Assembly (NCBI GenBank): GCA_035315685.1
Contig: DATFXR010000509.1
Location: forward strand, 1 to 8,174
Reading direction: 5' to 3'
Length of the DNA: 8,174 nucleotides
DNA from: QHWK01 sp035315685
GTDB taxonomy: Bacteria > Acidobacteriota > Vicinamibacteria > Vicinamibacterales > CAVVIG01
Both the position numbers and the translations under genes were made by a program. Of this stretch, positions 1 through 6,318 are shown piece by piece (position 1 is the first letter of the stretch; each line of letters begins with the position of its first letter). Under the pieces are notes generated by a model, which saw only the letters and a list, made by a program, of their open reading frames with translations, did not search any database and was not told where the DNA came from.

Positions 1-7
1 TTCTTCG

Positions 8-1003
8 ATGTCGAAACGCGCCATCATCACCGGGATCACCGGGCAGGACGGATCTTATCTCGCCGAACTCCTCCTTTCGAAGGGGTACGACGTCGTCGGT
101 GTCGTGCGCCGCGCAAGCGCGCCGAATCTGTGGCGGATCCAGCATATCGTCGATCGGATCCGGCTGCGCCCCGGCGATCTGCTCGATCAGCTGTCCCTGA
201 TCCGGCTCGTCGAGGAGGAGAAGCCCGACGAGTTCTACAACCTCGCGGCGATGTCGTTCGTGCCCGCGTCGTGGGATCAACCGATGCTCACCGGCGAGTT
301 CAACGCGCAGGGCGTGACGCGCGTGCTCGAAGCGATTCGCCAGGTGAACCCGAAGGTCCGTCTCTATCAGGCGTCGTCGAGTGAGATGTTCGGCAAGGTG
401 CGTGAAGTGCCGCAGACCGAGCTGACGCCGTTTTATCCTCGCAGCCCGTACGGCGTTTCGAAGGTGTTCGCGCACTACATCACCGTGAACTACCGCGAGA
501 GCTACGACCTGTTCGCCGTGTCGGGGATGCTCTTCAACCACGAGTCGCCGCGCCGGGGGCTGGAGTTCGTCACGCGCAAAGTGACCGACGGCGTCGCGCG
601 CATCAAGCACGGTATGGCCGACACGCTGTCGCTCGGCAACCTCGAGGCGCACCGCGATTGGGGATTTGCCGGCGACTACGTGCGCGCGATGTGGCTGATG
701 CTTCAGCACGATCGCGCGGATGACTTCGTCATCGCCACCGGCGTCTCGCACTCGGTTCGCGATCTCGTCGAGGTCGCATTCGGCCATGTCGGCCTCGACT
801 GGCGCAAGCACGTCCGCCTCGATCCGAAGCTGATTCGTCCGGCTGAAGTCGAGCACCTGATCGGCGACAGCACCAAGGCGCGGACGCAGCTCGGATGGCA
901 ACCGAAAGTCGATTTCGCCGGCCTGATCAGGATGATGGTCGACGCCGATCTGGATCGCGTGACCAGCGCGCCACAAGTCGCGGATCGTTTGTCCACCCTG
1001 TAA
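8..1003 (+). CDS. gmd: GDP-mannose 4,6-dehydratase
   Basis: Converts GDP-D-mannose to GDP-4-keto-6-deoxy-D-mannose in the cytoplasm, the common precursor of GDP-L-fucose, GDP-D-rhamnose, GDP-perosamine and related sugars. The 331-residue protein is an extended SDR. The N-terminus has the Rossmann signature ITGITGQDGSYLAELLL (Gly9, Gly12, Gly15), highly typical of Gmd. The catalytic region reads SSSEMFG (Ser124, Glu126; Ser124 takes the place of the usual Thr), followed by the YxxxK pair Tyr148/Lys152 in SPYGVSK. The NHESPRRG segment is also a Gmd hallmark. Length fits the shorter bacterial Gmd forms (E. coli is about 370). The ATG lies 7 nt into the window, so its ribosome binding site is not visible. 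The next gene starts 35 nt downstream, suggesting an operon. No fucose synthase or Rmd reductase is in the window, so the final deoxysugar is unknown. Confidence 0.95.
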   Translation: MSKRAIITGITGQDGSYLAELLLSKGYDVVGVVRRASAPNLWRIQHIVDRIRLRPGDLLDQLSLIRLVEEEKPDEFYNLAAMSFVPASWDQPMLTGEFNAQGVTRVLEAIRQVNPKVRLYQASSSEMFGKVREVPQTELTPFYPRSPYGVSKVFAHYITVNYRESYDLFAVSGMLFNHESPRRGLEFVTRKVTDGVARIKHGMADTLSLGNLEAHRDWGFAGDYVRAMWLMLQHDRADDFVIATGVSHSVRDLVEVAFGHVGLDWRKHVRLDPKLIRPAEVEHLIGDSTKARTQLGWQPKVDFAGLIRMMVDADLDRVTSAPQVADRLSTL

Positions 1004-1038
1004 GTCGTCCGCGCGCAGTGGACGGGAACGCACGTCTT

Positions 1039-2394
1039 ATGAGCACCACACAGATTGCGACGCTGTTGACTCTCATTCGAGAGAAGAAGGCGCGAGTCGG
1101 CATCATCGGGCTCGGCTACGTCGGCCTGCCGCTCGCCGTCGAGTTCGCGCGCGCCGGCTTCGACGTCACCGGCTTCGACGTGGACGCGGCCAAGGTGTCC
1201 GACATCAATGCCGGACGCAGTTACATTCCCGACGTCCCGCAACACGAGCTCGCCGAGGTGGTGGCCGCAGGGCGGCTCCGGGCCACTACTGACATGCGGC
1301 AGCTCGAGGACATGGACGTCGCCGACATCTGCGTGCCGACGCCGTTGCGAAAGACCAAGGATCCCGACCTGTCCTACGTCGTCCAGGCGCTCGAAGGCGT
1401 GGCCGCCGCCCTGAAGGTGGGCCAGCTGATCATCCTCGAGTCGACCACCTATCCGGGCACGACCGACGAAGTCGCCCTGCCAATGCTGGAGGCTGGCGGG
1501 CTGAAGGCCGACATCGATTTCTTCCTCGCGTTCTCACCGGAGCGCGTCGATCCGGGCAACCCGACCTACCTCACACGCAATATTCCGAAGATCGTCGGCG
1601 GCCACGGTCAGTCGAGCTCTGCAGCGGCGACGGAGCTGTACTCCCAGATCGTGTCAACCGTCGTGCCGGTGACCTCCACGCGCGTCGCCGAGATGGTGAA
1701 GCTGCTCGAGAACACGTTCCGCGCCGTGAACATCGGGCTGGTCAACGAAATCGCGCAGATGTGCCACAAGCTCGACATCGATGTCTGGGAGGTCATCGAG
1801 GCGGCGAAGACGAAACCGTTCGGCTTCATGCCGTTCTATCCCGGCCCGGGCCTCGGCGGCCACTGCATTCCGATCGACCCGTACTACCTGTCGTGGAAGG
1901 CGCGGCAGAACGGCTTCGAGTGCCGCTTCATCGAGCTCGCCGGCCACGTCAACGGCTCGATGCCGCACTACGTGGTCGAGCGCATCTCCGACGCGCTGAA
2001 CAACGTGCGCAAGCCGATCAACGGATCGCGAATCCACCTGTTCGGCGTGGCCTACAAGAAGGACGTCGGCGACATGCGCGAATCGCCGGCGCTCGACATC
2101 CTCGAGCTGCTGACGCAGCGTGGCGCCACCGTGTCTTACACCGATCCCTACGTGCCGACGCTGAAGCACGGATCGCAGATCTTCGAATCGATCGCCGACG
2201 CCGAAAGCCTGCGGCGCTCCCCCGACTGCATCGTCATCTGCACCGATCATTCGAGCTTCGTGTGGAAACCGGTCGTCGACAGCGGTTTCCCAGTAGTCGA
2301 CACACGAAATGCGCTGAAAGGACTCGACGCACCAAACATCGTGCGGCTCTCCGGACGCGTCGCCACTGGAGCGCTGGCGTCGCTCGCGATGTAA
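1039..2394 (+). CDS. wbpA: UDP-N-acetyl-D-hexosamine 6-dehydrogenase (WbpA-type nucleotide sugar dehydrogenase)
   Basis: Two-step NAD-dependent oxidation of C6 of a UDP-N-acetylhexosamine (probably UDP-GlcNAc) to the uronic acid. The 451-residue protein has an N-terminal Rossmann fold with GIIGLGYVGLPLAVEF (Gly24, Gly26, Gly29), then LESTTYPGTT, AFSPERVDPGN, the central helix VKLLENTFRAVN (Lys221, Asn225) and the catalytic thiolate motif GGHCIPIDPYYLSWKA with Cys276. The C-terminal domain has FGVAYKKDVGDMRESPALDI. GGHCIPIDP is typical of WecC/WbpA/TviB enzymes acting on N-acetylated sugars rather than of plain UDP-glucose dehydrogenases. The frame is open upstream to 895, but that extension lies inside gmd and reads as low-complexity Arg-rich sequence; ATG 1039 lies about 19 residues before the Rossmann motif, so it is chosen. 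A weak purine run (ACGGGAA) precedes it. UDP-glucose dehydrogenase is less likely; the exact substrate is inferred. Confidence 0.9.
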   Translation: MSTTQIATLLTLIREKKARVGIIGLGYVGLPLAVEFARAGFDVTGFDVDAAKVSDINAGRSYIPDVPQHELAEVVAAGRLRATTDMRQLEDMDVADICVPTPLRKTKDPDLSYVVQALEGVAAALKVGQLIILESTTYPGTTDEVALPMLEAGGLKADIDFFLAFSPERVDPGNPTYLTRNIPKIVGGHGQSSSAAATELYSQIVSTVVPVTSTRVAEMVKLLENTFRAVNIGLVNEIAQMCHKLDIDVWEVIEAAKTKPFGFMPFYPGPGLGGHCIPIDPYYLSWKARQNGFECRFIELAGHVNGSMPHYVVERISDALNNVRKPINGSRIHLFGVAYKKDVGDMRESPALDILELLTQRGATVSYTDPYVPTLKHGSQIFESIADAESLRRSPDCIVICTDHSSFVWKPVVDSGFPVVDTRNALKGLDAPNIVRLSGRVATGALASLAM

Positions 2395-2400
2395 CCGCTG

Positions 2401-3123
2401 GTGGTGGGGCACGGCGTCCTCGGCGTCGTCACCGCGCGCGGAGGATCGAAGGGGCTTCCCGGCAAGAACACGAAGCTGCTCGGCGGCAGGCCGCTCATCG
2501 CGTACACGATCGAGGCGGCGCGCGCCTCCGGCGTGTTCGATCGGCTGATCATCTCCACCGACGATGAGGAGGCGGCGGCGATCGCGCGCGGGCTGGGCTG
2601 CGAAGTCCCGTTCATGCGGCCGGCGGAGCTCGCGCACGACGACACGCCGCACCTGCCGGTGATGATCCACGCCGCGGCATGGCTGCGCGATCACGACGGA
2701 TACCAGCCGCCGTGGACGATGATCCTGATGCCGACGTCGCCGTTCCGTCAGCCGCGCCACATGCAGGAAGCGGTGGAGCTCGCCGTGTCGTCGGGCGCCG
2801 ACTCGGTCGTGAGTGTCGAAGAGATGCCGCCGCACTTTCATCCGCTGCGGGCCGTCACCGTGGACCCGGGCGGATGGGCGCGCTTGTTCGTCGGCGGCGA
2901 GCCGGTGCGACATCGGCCCGTCCGGCGCCAGGGTCTGCCGCCGGCGGCAGTGTTGAACGGCGCCATCTACCTGTTTCGAACCGCGCTGCTCTTCGATCCG
3001 GCCGAGCCGAGCCTGTACGGCGACCAAGTCGCCGCCTATCGGATCACGGCACCGTACGGCCACAACATCGACTCCGCAGCGGACTGGGCGGAGGCGGAAC
3101 GGATCCTGTCGGCGTTGCGGTGA
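2401..3123 (+). CDS. neuA: Acylneuraminate cytidylyltransferase family (CMP-nonulosonic acid synthetase, NeuA/LegF/PseF-like)
   Basis: Predicted to couple CTP to a 2-ulosonic acid (sialic, legionaminic, pseudaminic or similar), giving the CMP-sugar and pyrophosphate. The 240-residue protein shows the family motifs in order: nucleotide-binding TARGGSKGLPGKN (Arg13, Lys17, Lys22), STDDEE (52-57), RPAELAHDDTP, MPTSPFRQP (Pro111-Arg116), LNGAIYLFR (Asn186-Tyr190), and a terminal NIDSAADWAEAE. Most relatives have DID at this last, metal-binding position; here it is Asn222-Ile-Asp224. The start is tightly bounded: the upstream gene's stop (2392-2394) is in the same frame and the P-loop-like motif begins about 10 codons later. 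So GTG 2401 (or GTG 2404) must initiate; no clear Shine-Dalgarno is visible and translation is probably coupled to the upstream gene. Length is normal. The substrate cannot be told from sequence; CMP-KDO synthetase is less likely because the motifs are NeuA-type. Confidence 0.85.
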   Translation: MVGHGVLGVVTARGGSKGLPGKNTKLLGGRPLIAYTIEAARASGVFDRLIISTDDEEAAAIARGLGCEVPFMRPAELAHDDTPHLPVMIHAAAWLRDHDGYQPPWTMILMPTSPFRQPRHMQEAVELAVSSGADSVVSVEEMPPHFHPLRAVTVDPGGWARLFVGGEPVRHRPVRRQGLPPAAVLNGAIYLFRTALLFDPAEPSLYGDQVAAYRITAPYGHNIDSAADWAEAERILSALR

Positions 3124-3129
3124 GTTGCC

Positions 3130-3158
3130 TTGACAGGCTGCGGTCGGCCATGCACAAT
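3130..3158 (+). promoter_or_regulatory. Sigma70-like promoter upstream of the SDR gene
   Basis: A perfect -35 hexamer TTGACA (3130-3135) is followed by a 17-nt spacer and CACAAT (3153-3158; 4 of 6 matches to TATAAT). It lies 6 nt past the cytidylyltransferase stop and about 200 nt before the SDR start. The predicted transcription start near 3164-3166 falls in the first of two operator-like palindromes, which supports a regulated promoter. The call rests on consensus only. Confidence 0.5.
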
Positions 3159-3161
3159 TGC

Positions 3162-3180
3162 CCGTTCACTTTCTGAACGG
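3162..3180. promoter_or_regulatory. Operator-like inverted repeat 1 (GTTCA-N5-TGAAC)
   Basis: CCGTTCA and TGAACGG form perfect 7-bp arms around CTTTC. The shared core GTTCA-N5-TGAAC spans 3164-3178. It sits just downstream of the -10 element, where a bound repressor would block transcription initiation. It could also fold as an RNA hairpin, but no T-tract follows, so an intrinsic terminator is unlikely. Confidence 0.5.
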
Positions 3181-3205
3181 TCCAGTCGGGCGCGGATGCG
3201 CCTCC

Positions 3206-3222
3206 TGTTCACGATGTGAACA
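3206..3222. promoter_or_regulatory. Operator-like inverted repeat 2 (GTTCA-N5-TGAAC)
   Basis: TGTTCAC and GTGAACA form perfect 7-bp arms around GAT. The same GTTCA-N5-TGAAC core as in repeat 1 spans 3207-3221. The two cores are offset by exactly 43 bp, close to four helical turns, so they would face the same side of the DNA. The binding regulator is not encoded in the window and its family cannot be assigned. Confidence 0.5.
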
Positions 3223-3358
3223 ACCGGCCCGCGGGACGCCGCCGCATGAGCGGCATCGCCGCGCGCGCACGGTCCGCGATTCCTCTTCGACGCCCGGCCA
3301 GGGGATAGGACGCCAGCGACGTTCCTGTGACTGAGAGGGCGGGAGCCTGCCCGCTCAC

Positions 3359-4189
3359 ATGATTCACTCCTCCGACACCCTCTTCCGCCTCGACGGTGAG
3401 GTCGCCATCGTGACCGGCGGTCTCGGCCGTCTCGGCAGTCAATACGCGGCCGCGCTCACCGCCGCAGGCGCCTCGGTCGCGCTGTTCGACATCACGGAGC
3501 GCCGGCCGGCCGCCATCACCGAGTTGATCGACACCGGCATGCCGCTGACCGTGCATCGCGTCGATGCCACCGACCGCGCCGCCGTCGATCACGACATGAG
3601 CGCGGTGTCGGCGCGCTTCGGAACAGCGACGATTCTGATCAACAACGCCGGCCTGGGCTCATCGCCCGCTGACGCTGCCCTCGAAACCGGCCGCTTCGAG
3701 CGCTACCCCGAGACGGCCTGGGACGCGATGATGGCGTCGCATCTGAAGAGCGCGCTCGTCGTCTCGCAGTCGTTCGTTGCCGCGTTTCGCGCCGCCGGCC
3801 GCACGCGCGGGAGCATCGTCAACGTTTCGTCGACCTACGGGATGGTGACGCCGGATCAGTCCGTCTATGAGTACCGCCGGAGTGGCGGTGCCGAGTACTT
3901 CAAGCCGATCGGCTACAGCGTCGCAAAGGGAGGAATGCTGAACTTCACGCGGTGGCTGGCCGAGTACTGTGCGCCGTTCGGGATTCGCGTGAACACGCTG
4001 GTGCCTGGCGGTGTTCGAGAAGACGCGCACGCGCCGGAGTTCGTCGCCGAGTACATCAAGCGGACGCCGCTCGGTCGCATGGCGAACGACACCGACTACA
4101 ACGGTGCGGTCGTGTTCCTCGCCTCCCAGGCTTCTGCGTATATGACCGGCGCGACCCTCGTCGTCGACGGGGGGTGGACGGCCCGGTGA
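3359..4189 (+). CDS. Short-chain dehydrogenase/reductase, PtmA-like (flagellin/glycan-modification type)
   Basis: A classical-size SDR of 276 residues, predicted to oxidise or reduce a hydroxyl/keto group of a sugar or sugar-derived intermediate using NAD(P)(H). Visible motifs are the cofactor fingerprint TGGLGRLG (Thr19-Gly26), INNAG (Asn95-Gly98), NVSSTYG with catalytic Ser158, YSVAK with Tyr186 and Lys190, and the C-terminal ASAYMTGATLVVDGGW. The stretch from STYGMVTPDQ through FKPIGYSVAKGGMLNFTRWLA to VNTLVPGGV resembles PtmA of Campylobacter and related proteins found beside CMP-nonulosonate genes. An in-frame TGA at 3332 limits the start; ATG 3359 places the Rossmann motif normally. A purine-rich GAGAGGG lies 20 nt upstream with a small GC hairpin between. 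It has its own likely promoter and a terminator-like hairpin downstream, so it may be a separately regulated transcript. Substrate unknown. Confidence 0.85.
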   Translation: MIHSSDTLFRLDGEVAIVTGGLGRLGSQYAAALTAAGASVALFDITERRPAAITELIDTGMPLTVHRVDATDRAAVDHDMSAVSARFGTATILINNAGLGSSPADAALETGRFERYPETAWDAMMASHLKSALVVSQSFVAAFRAAGRTRGSIVNVSSTYGMVTPDQSVYEYRRSGGAEYFKPIGYSVAKGGMLNFTRWLAEYCAPFGIRVNTLVPGGVREDAHAPEFVAEYIKRTPLGRMANDTDYNGAVVFLASQASAYMTGATLVVDGGWTAR

Positions 4190-4205
4190 CTCGAGCAGCG
4201 GCAAG

Positions 4206-4295
4206 GCAACCGCAGAGAACGCCCAGCACGCAGAGATTTCAATGCGTGTTTTTCCACCAATGAACGTCTGCGGTCTCTGCGAACTCCGCGGTTGC
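4206..4295. repeat. Imperfect nested inverted repeat between the SDR and transketolase genes
   Basis: The outer arms 4206-4217 (GCAACCGCAGAG) and 4284-4295 (CTCCGCGGTTGC) pair with one mismatch. The inner arms 4229-4235 (CGCAGAG) and 4275-4281 (CTCTGCG) pair perfectly. The left side has 11 nt between arms and the right side 2. The CGCAGAG word occurs twice on the left. It looks like a degenerate palindromic intergenic repeat and could form a long hairpin in RNA from either strand. No transposase, and no duplicated flanks that I can recognise. Confidence 0.55.
4227..4253 (+). terminator. Possible Rho-independent terminator after the SDR gene
   Basis: CACGCA (4227-4232) and TGCGTG (4243-4248) form a perfect 6-bp stem with a 10-nt loop, directly followed by five T (4249-4253), 38 nt after the SDR stop. 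The loop is rather long and the stem short. It also competes with the larger inverted repeat that encloses it, so the call is tentative. Confidence 0.4.
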
Positions 4296-4327
4296 TTTCG
4301 CTCTCCGAGCGGCGCACGGCACGTCCG

Positions 4328-4353
4328 CGGTAGTGTCCGGCTTTAGCCGGATT
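4328..4353 (+). repeat. 26-nt stem-loop repeat, copy A
   Basis: The unit starts CGGTAGTGTCCGGC, followed by TTTAGCCGGATT. TCCGGCT (4336-4342) pairs with AGCCGGA (4345-4351). It matches copies at 7807-7832 and 7844-7869, differing from copy C at three positions (one in the loop, two at the right end). It ends 9 nt before the transketolase ATG. A GTG inside it (4333) opens the transketolase frame but is unlikely to be the start. Confidence 0.75.
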
Positions 4354-4362
4354 TCTCACTCA

Positions 4363-6318
4363 ATGGGCGAAAAGGATCATTCGGACAAGACGCTCGCCAG
4401 TGACGGCGGGCTGACGTATGTGCCGCTGTCGTCGATCGCGACCGTGCGCGAAGCGACTGCCGATCCAATCGCCCGCGCGGAGCTGCTCGCGGACGTTTGC
4501 CGGCTGAACACGCTCTACATGATCATGCAGGCCGGCTCGGGTCACATCGGATCGAGCTTCAGCTCGACCGACCTGATTACGTGGTTGTGGACGGAGGAGT
4601 TGAACGACGCGAACAGCGGCGCGCCGGGCGCCGACACCTATTTCTCGTCGAAAGGGCATGACGCGCCTGCGCTCTACGCGCTGCTGATCGCGCTTGGAAA
4701 GATCGAGTTCGATCGTCTGCACCAGCTGCGCCGGCTGGGCGGACTGCCAGGCCACCCTGATGTGGAATCGACGCCGTTCATCGCGACCAACACCGGGTCG
4801 CTCGGCATGGGCGTGTCGAAGGCCTACGGGATGGCGCGCGCGCATCGCTTCACCGGACGCGGCGGCCGCATCGTGCTGATGACCGGCGACGGCGAGCTGC
4901 AGGAGGGGCAGATCTGGGAATCGCTGCAGCCGGCGGCCAACGAACGGCTCTCGGACATCATCGCGATCGTCGATCACAACAAGCTCCAGTCGGACTCCGC
5001 GGTGTCGGCGGTCAGCGATCTCGGGCCGATCGAAGCGAAGTTTCGCGCCTTCGGCTGGGCGGTGCGCCGCATCGACGGGCACGACTTCGCGGCGATCCGC
5101 AGCGCCTTCGCCGACTTCGCGGCCATCGTCGATCGGCCGAAGGTGCTCATCGCCGACACGATCAAGGGCAGGGGCGTGTCGTTCATGGAAGGACTCGCCT
5201 GCGGCGACCAGACCTATCACTTTCACGCCGGCGCGCCGTCGCTGAAGGACTATCTCGCCGCAGTTGGCGAGCTGACCGCCCGCATCAACGAGCGACTGGC
5301 GCACGCTGGCGCGCCCGCCCTCGTGACGGCGGCGGCGCCGCTGCCGGTTCGCGTCGCTCCCGCGAAGCCTGAGAAGCTCGTGCTCGCCTACGGCGACGAA
5401 CTGCTGCAGATGGCCCGGACGCGTCCCGACATCGTCGTCCTCGACGGCGATCTGCTGTCGGACTGCGGCATCGAAGCGTTCAAGCAGGAGCTGCCGGAGC
5501 GCTTCATCGAATGCGGCATTGCCGAACAGCACATGGTGTCGGCCGCCGGCGGCATGGCGCTGAACGGTATTCTGCCGGTCGTCCATTCGTTCGCGTGTTT
5601 TCTCTCGACGCGCGCCAACGAGCACATCTACAACAACGCGACCGAGCGCACGAAGATCATCTACACGGCGACGTTGGCCGGCGTCGTGCCGGGTGGTCCA
5701 GGCCACTCACACCAGTCGGTGCGCGACATCTCCGCGATCGGATCGGTGCCAGGGCTCACCGCGATCGAGCCGTGCAGCGAGCGCGAGGCGCGGCTCGCGA
5801 TCCGCTGGGCGGTCGAGACCAACCCGGCGAGCACGTACCTGCGATTCGTCAACGTGCCGCTCGATCTCCCGTACACGCTGCCTTCGTCGTACCGGCTCGA
5901 GATCGGGCGCGGGGTGACCTTGCGCGAAGGCAGCGACGTGGCGCTGGTCGGCTACGGTCCGCTGTTGAACGCGAACGCGTGGCATGCTGCCGAGGTGCTG
6001 GTTCTCCGTGGCGTCAGCGCCGCGGTGATCAATCTGCCGTGGCTGAACCGGATAGACGAGGACTGGGTGGCGGGCCGGTTCTCGCGCTTCGCCGCCGTGG
6101 TCACGCTCGACAACCACTACGTGGCGCTCGGGCAAGGCGTCATGGTCGCCGCCGCGCTCGCCCGCGCCGGCGTCCACGCGCGCGTGACGTCGATCGGTCT
6201 CACCGACGTGCCGGCATGCGGCGCGAACGTCGAGGTGCTCGCGCATCACGGCCTCGACGCCGAATCGATCGCGGACACCGTCCTGTCGTGTATCCACGCG
6301 AAATCGTTCACTGGATAA
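4363..6318 (+). CDS. Fused transketolase-family enzyme (ThDP-dependent), divergent substrate site
   Basis: A 651-residue protein containing both transketolase halves: the ThDP-binding N-terminal domain, and the pyrimidine-binding and C-terminal domains. Transketolases move two-carbon ketol units between ketose donors and aldehydes. Cofactor residues are intact: GDG(175-177)-ELQEG with Asp176 and Asn206 as Mg ligands, and catalytic Glu388 in GIAEQHM. His61 (SGHIGSS), His99 (KGHDAP), His131 (LPGHP), His288 (FHAGAP) and His450 (SHQ) match yeast His30, 69, 103, 263 and 481. Other substrate residues differ by eye alignment: yeast Arg359, Ser386, His469 and Asp477 correspond to Val340, Asp367, Leu438 and Pro446; Arg494 (YLRF) is kept. 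The substrate is therefore probably not a standard phosphosugar. ATG 4363 is preferred over GTG 4333, which lies in a repeat. The 3' end overlaps the aldehyde dehydrogenase gene by 31 nt. Product inferred only at family level. Confidence 0.85.
   Translation: MGEKDHSDKTLASDGGLTYVPLSSIATVREATADPIARAELLADVCRLNTLYMIMQAGSGHIGSSFSSTDLITWLWTEELNDANSGAPGADTYFSSKGHDAPALYALLIALGKIEFDRLHQLRRLGGLPGHPDVESTPFIATNTGSLGMGVSKAYGMARAHRFTGRGGRIVLMTGDGELQEGQIWESLQPAANERLSDIIAIVDHNKLQSDSAVSAVSDLGPIEAKFRAFGWAVRRIDGHDFAAIRSAFADFAAIVDRPKVLIADTIKGRGVSFMEGLACGDQTYHFHAGAPSLKDYLAAVGELTARINERLAHAGAPALVTAAAPLPVRVAPAKPEKLVLAYGDELLQMARTRPDIVVLDGDLLSDCGIEAFKQELPERFIECGIAEQHMVSAAGGMALNGILPVVHSFACFLSTRANEHIYNNATERTKIIYTATLAGVVPGGPGHSHQSVRDISAIGSVPGLTAIEPCSEREARLAIRWAVETNPASTYLRFVNVPLDLPYTLPSSYRLEIGRGVTLREGSDVALVGYGPLLNANAWHAAEVLVLRGVSAAVINLPWLNRIDEDWVAGRFSRFAAVVTLDNHYVALGQGVMVAAALARAGVHARVTSIGLTDVPACGANVEVLAHHGLDAESIADTVLSCIHAKSFTG

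Noticed and set aside
895..1038. Upstream extension of the WbpA-type dehydrogenase into gmd
   Set aside because: The added 48 residues overlap the 3' end of gmd and are unlike the family N-terminus; ATG 1039 gives normal length.
1654..3063. Long minus-strand open frame (469 codons) opposite the dehydrogenase and cytidylyltransferase genes
   Set aside because: It reads as Arg/His/Val-rich sequence without recognisable motifs and lies wholly antisense to two genes with clear families; it is a GC-bias shadow. The same applies to minus-strand frames at 4360-5706 and 6246-7766.
3162..3222. SOS (LexA) boxes
   Set aside because: GTTC-N7-GAAC superficially recalls LexA half-sites, but the known alphaproteobacterial box is a direct repeat and the Gram-positive type has the opposite arm order; no SOS gene is nearby.
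5511..6287. N-terminal extension of the aldehyde dehydrogenase frame, which would make a 745-residue fusion
   Set aside because: The extension overlaps the transketolase in another frame and is Arg/Ala-rich with no domain signature; homology to ALDH begins only around 6300.
4363..6318. Housekeeping transketolase of the pentose phosphate pathway
   Set aside because: Location in a glycan locus, overlap with an ALDH gene and loss of several substrate-binding residues argue against it, although not decisively.
4363..6318. 1-deoxy-D-xylulose 5-phosphate synthase
   Set aside because: Length is similar, but the GIAEQHM, SHQS and LPGHPD motifs and overall layout are those of the transketolase family.
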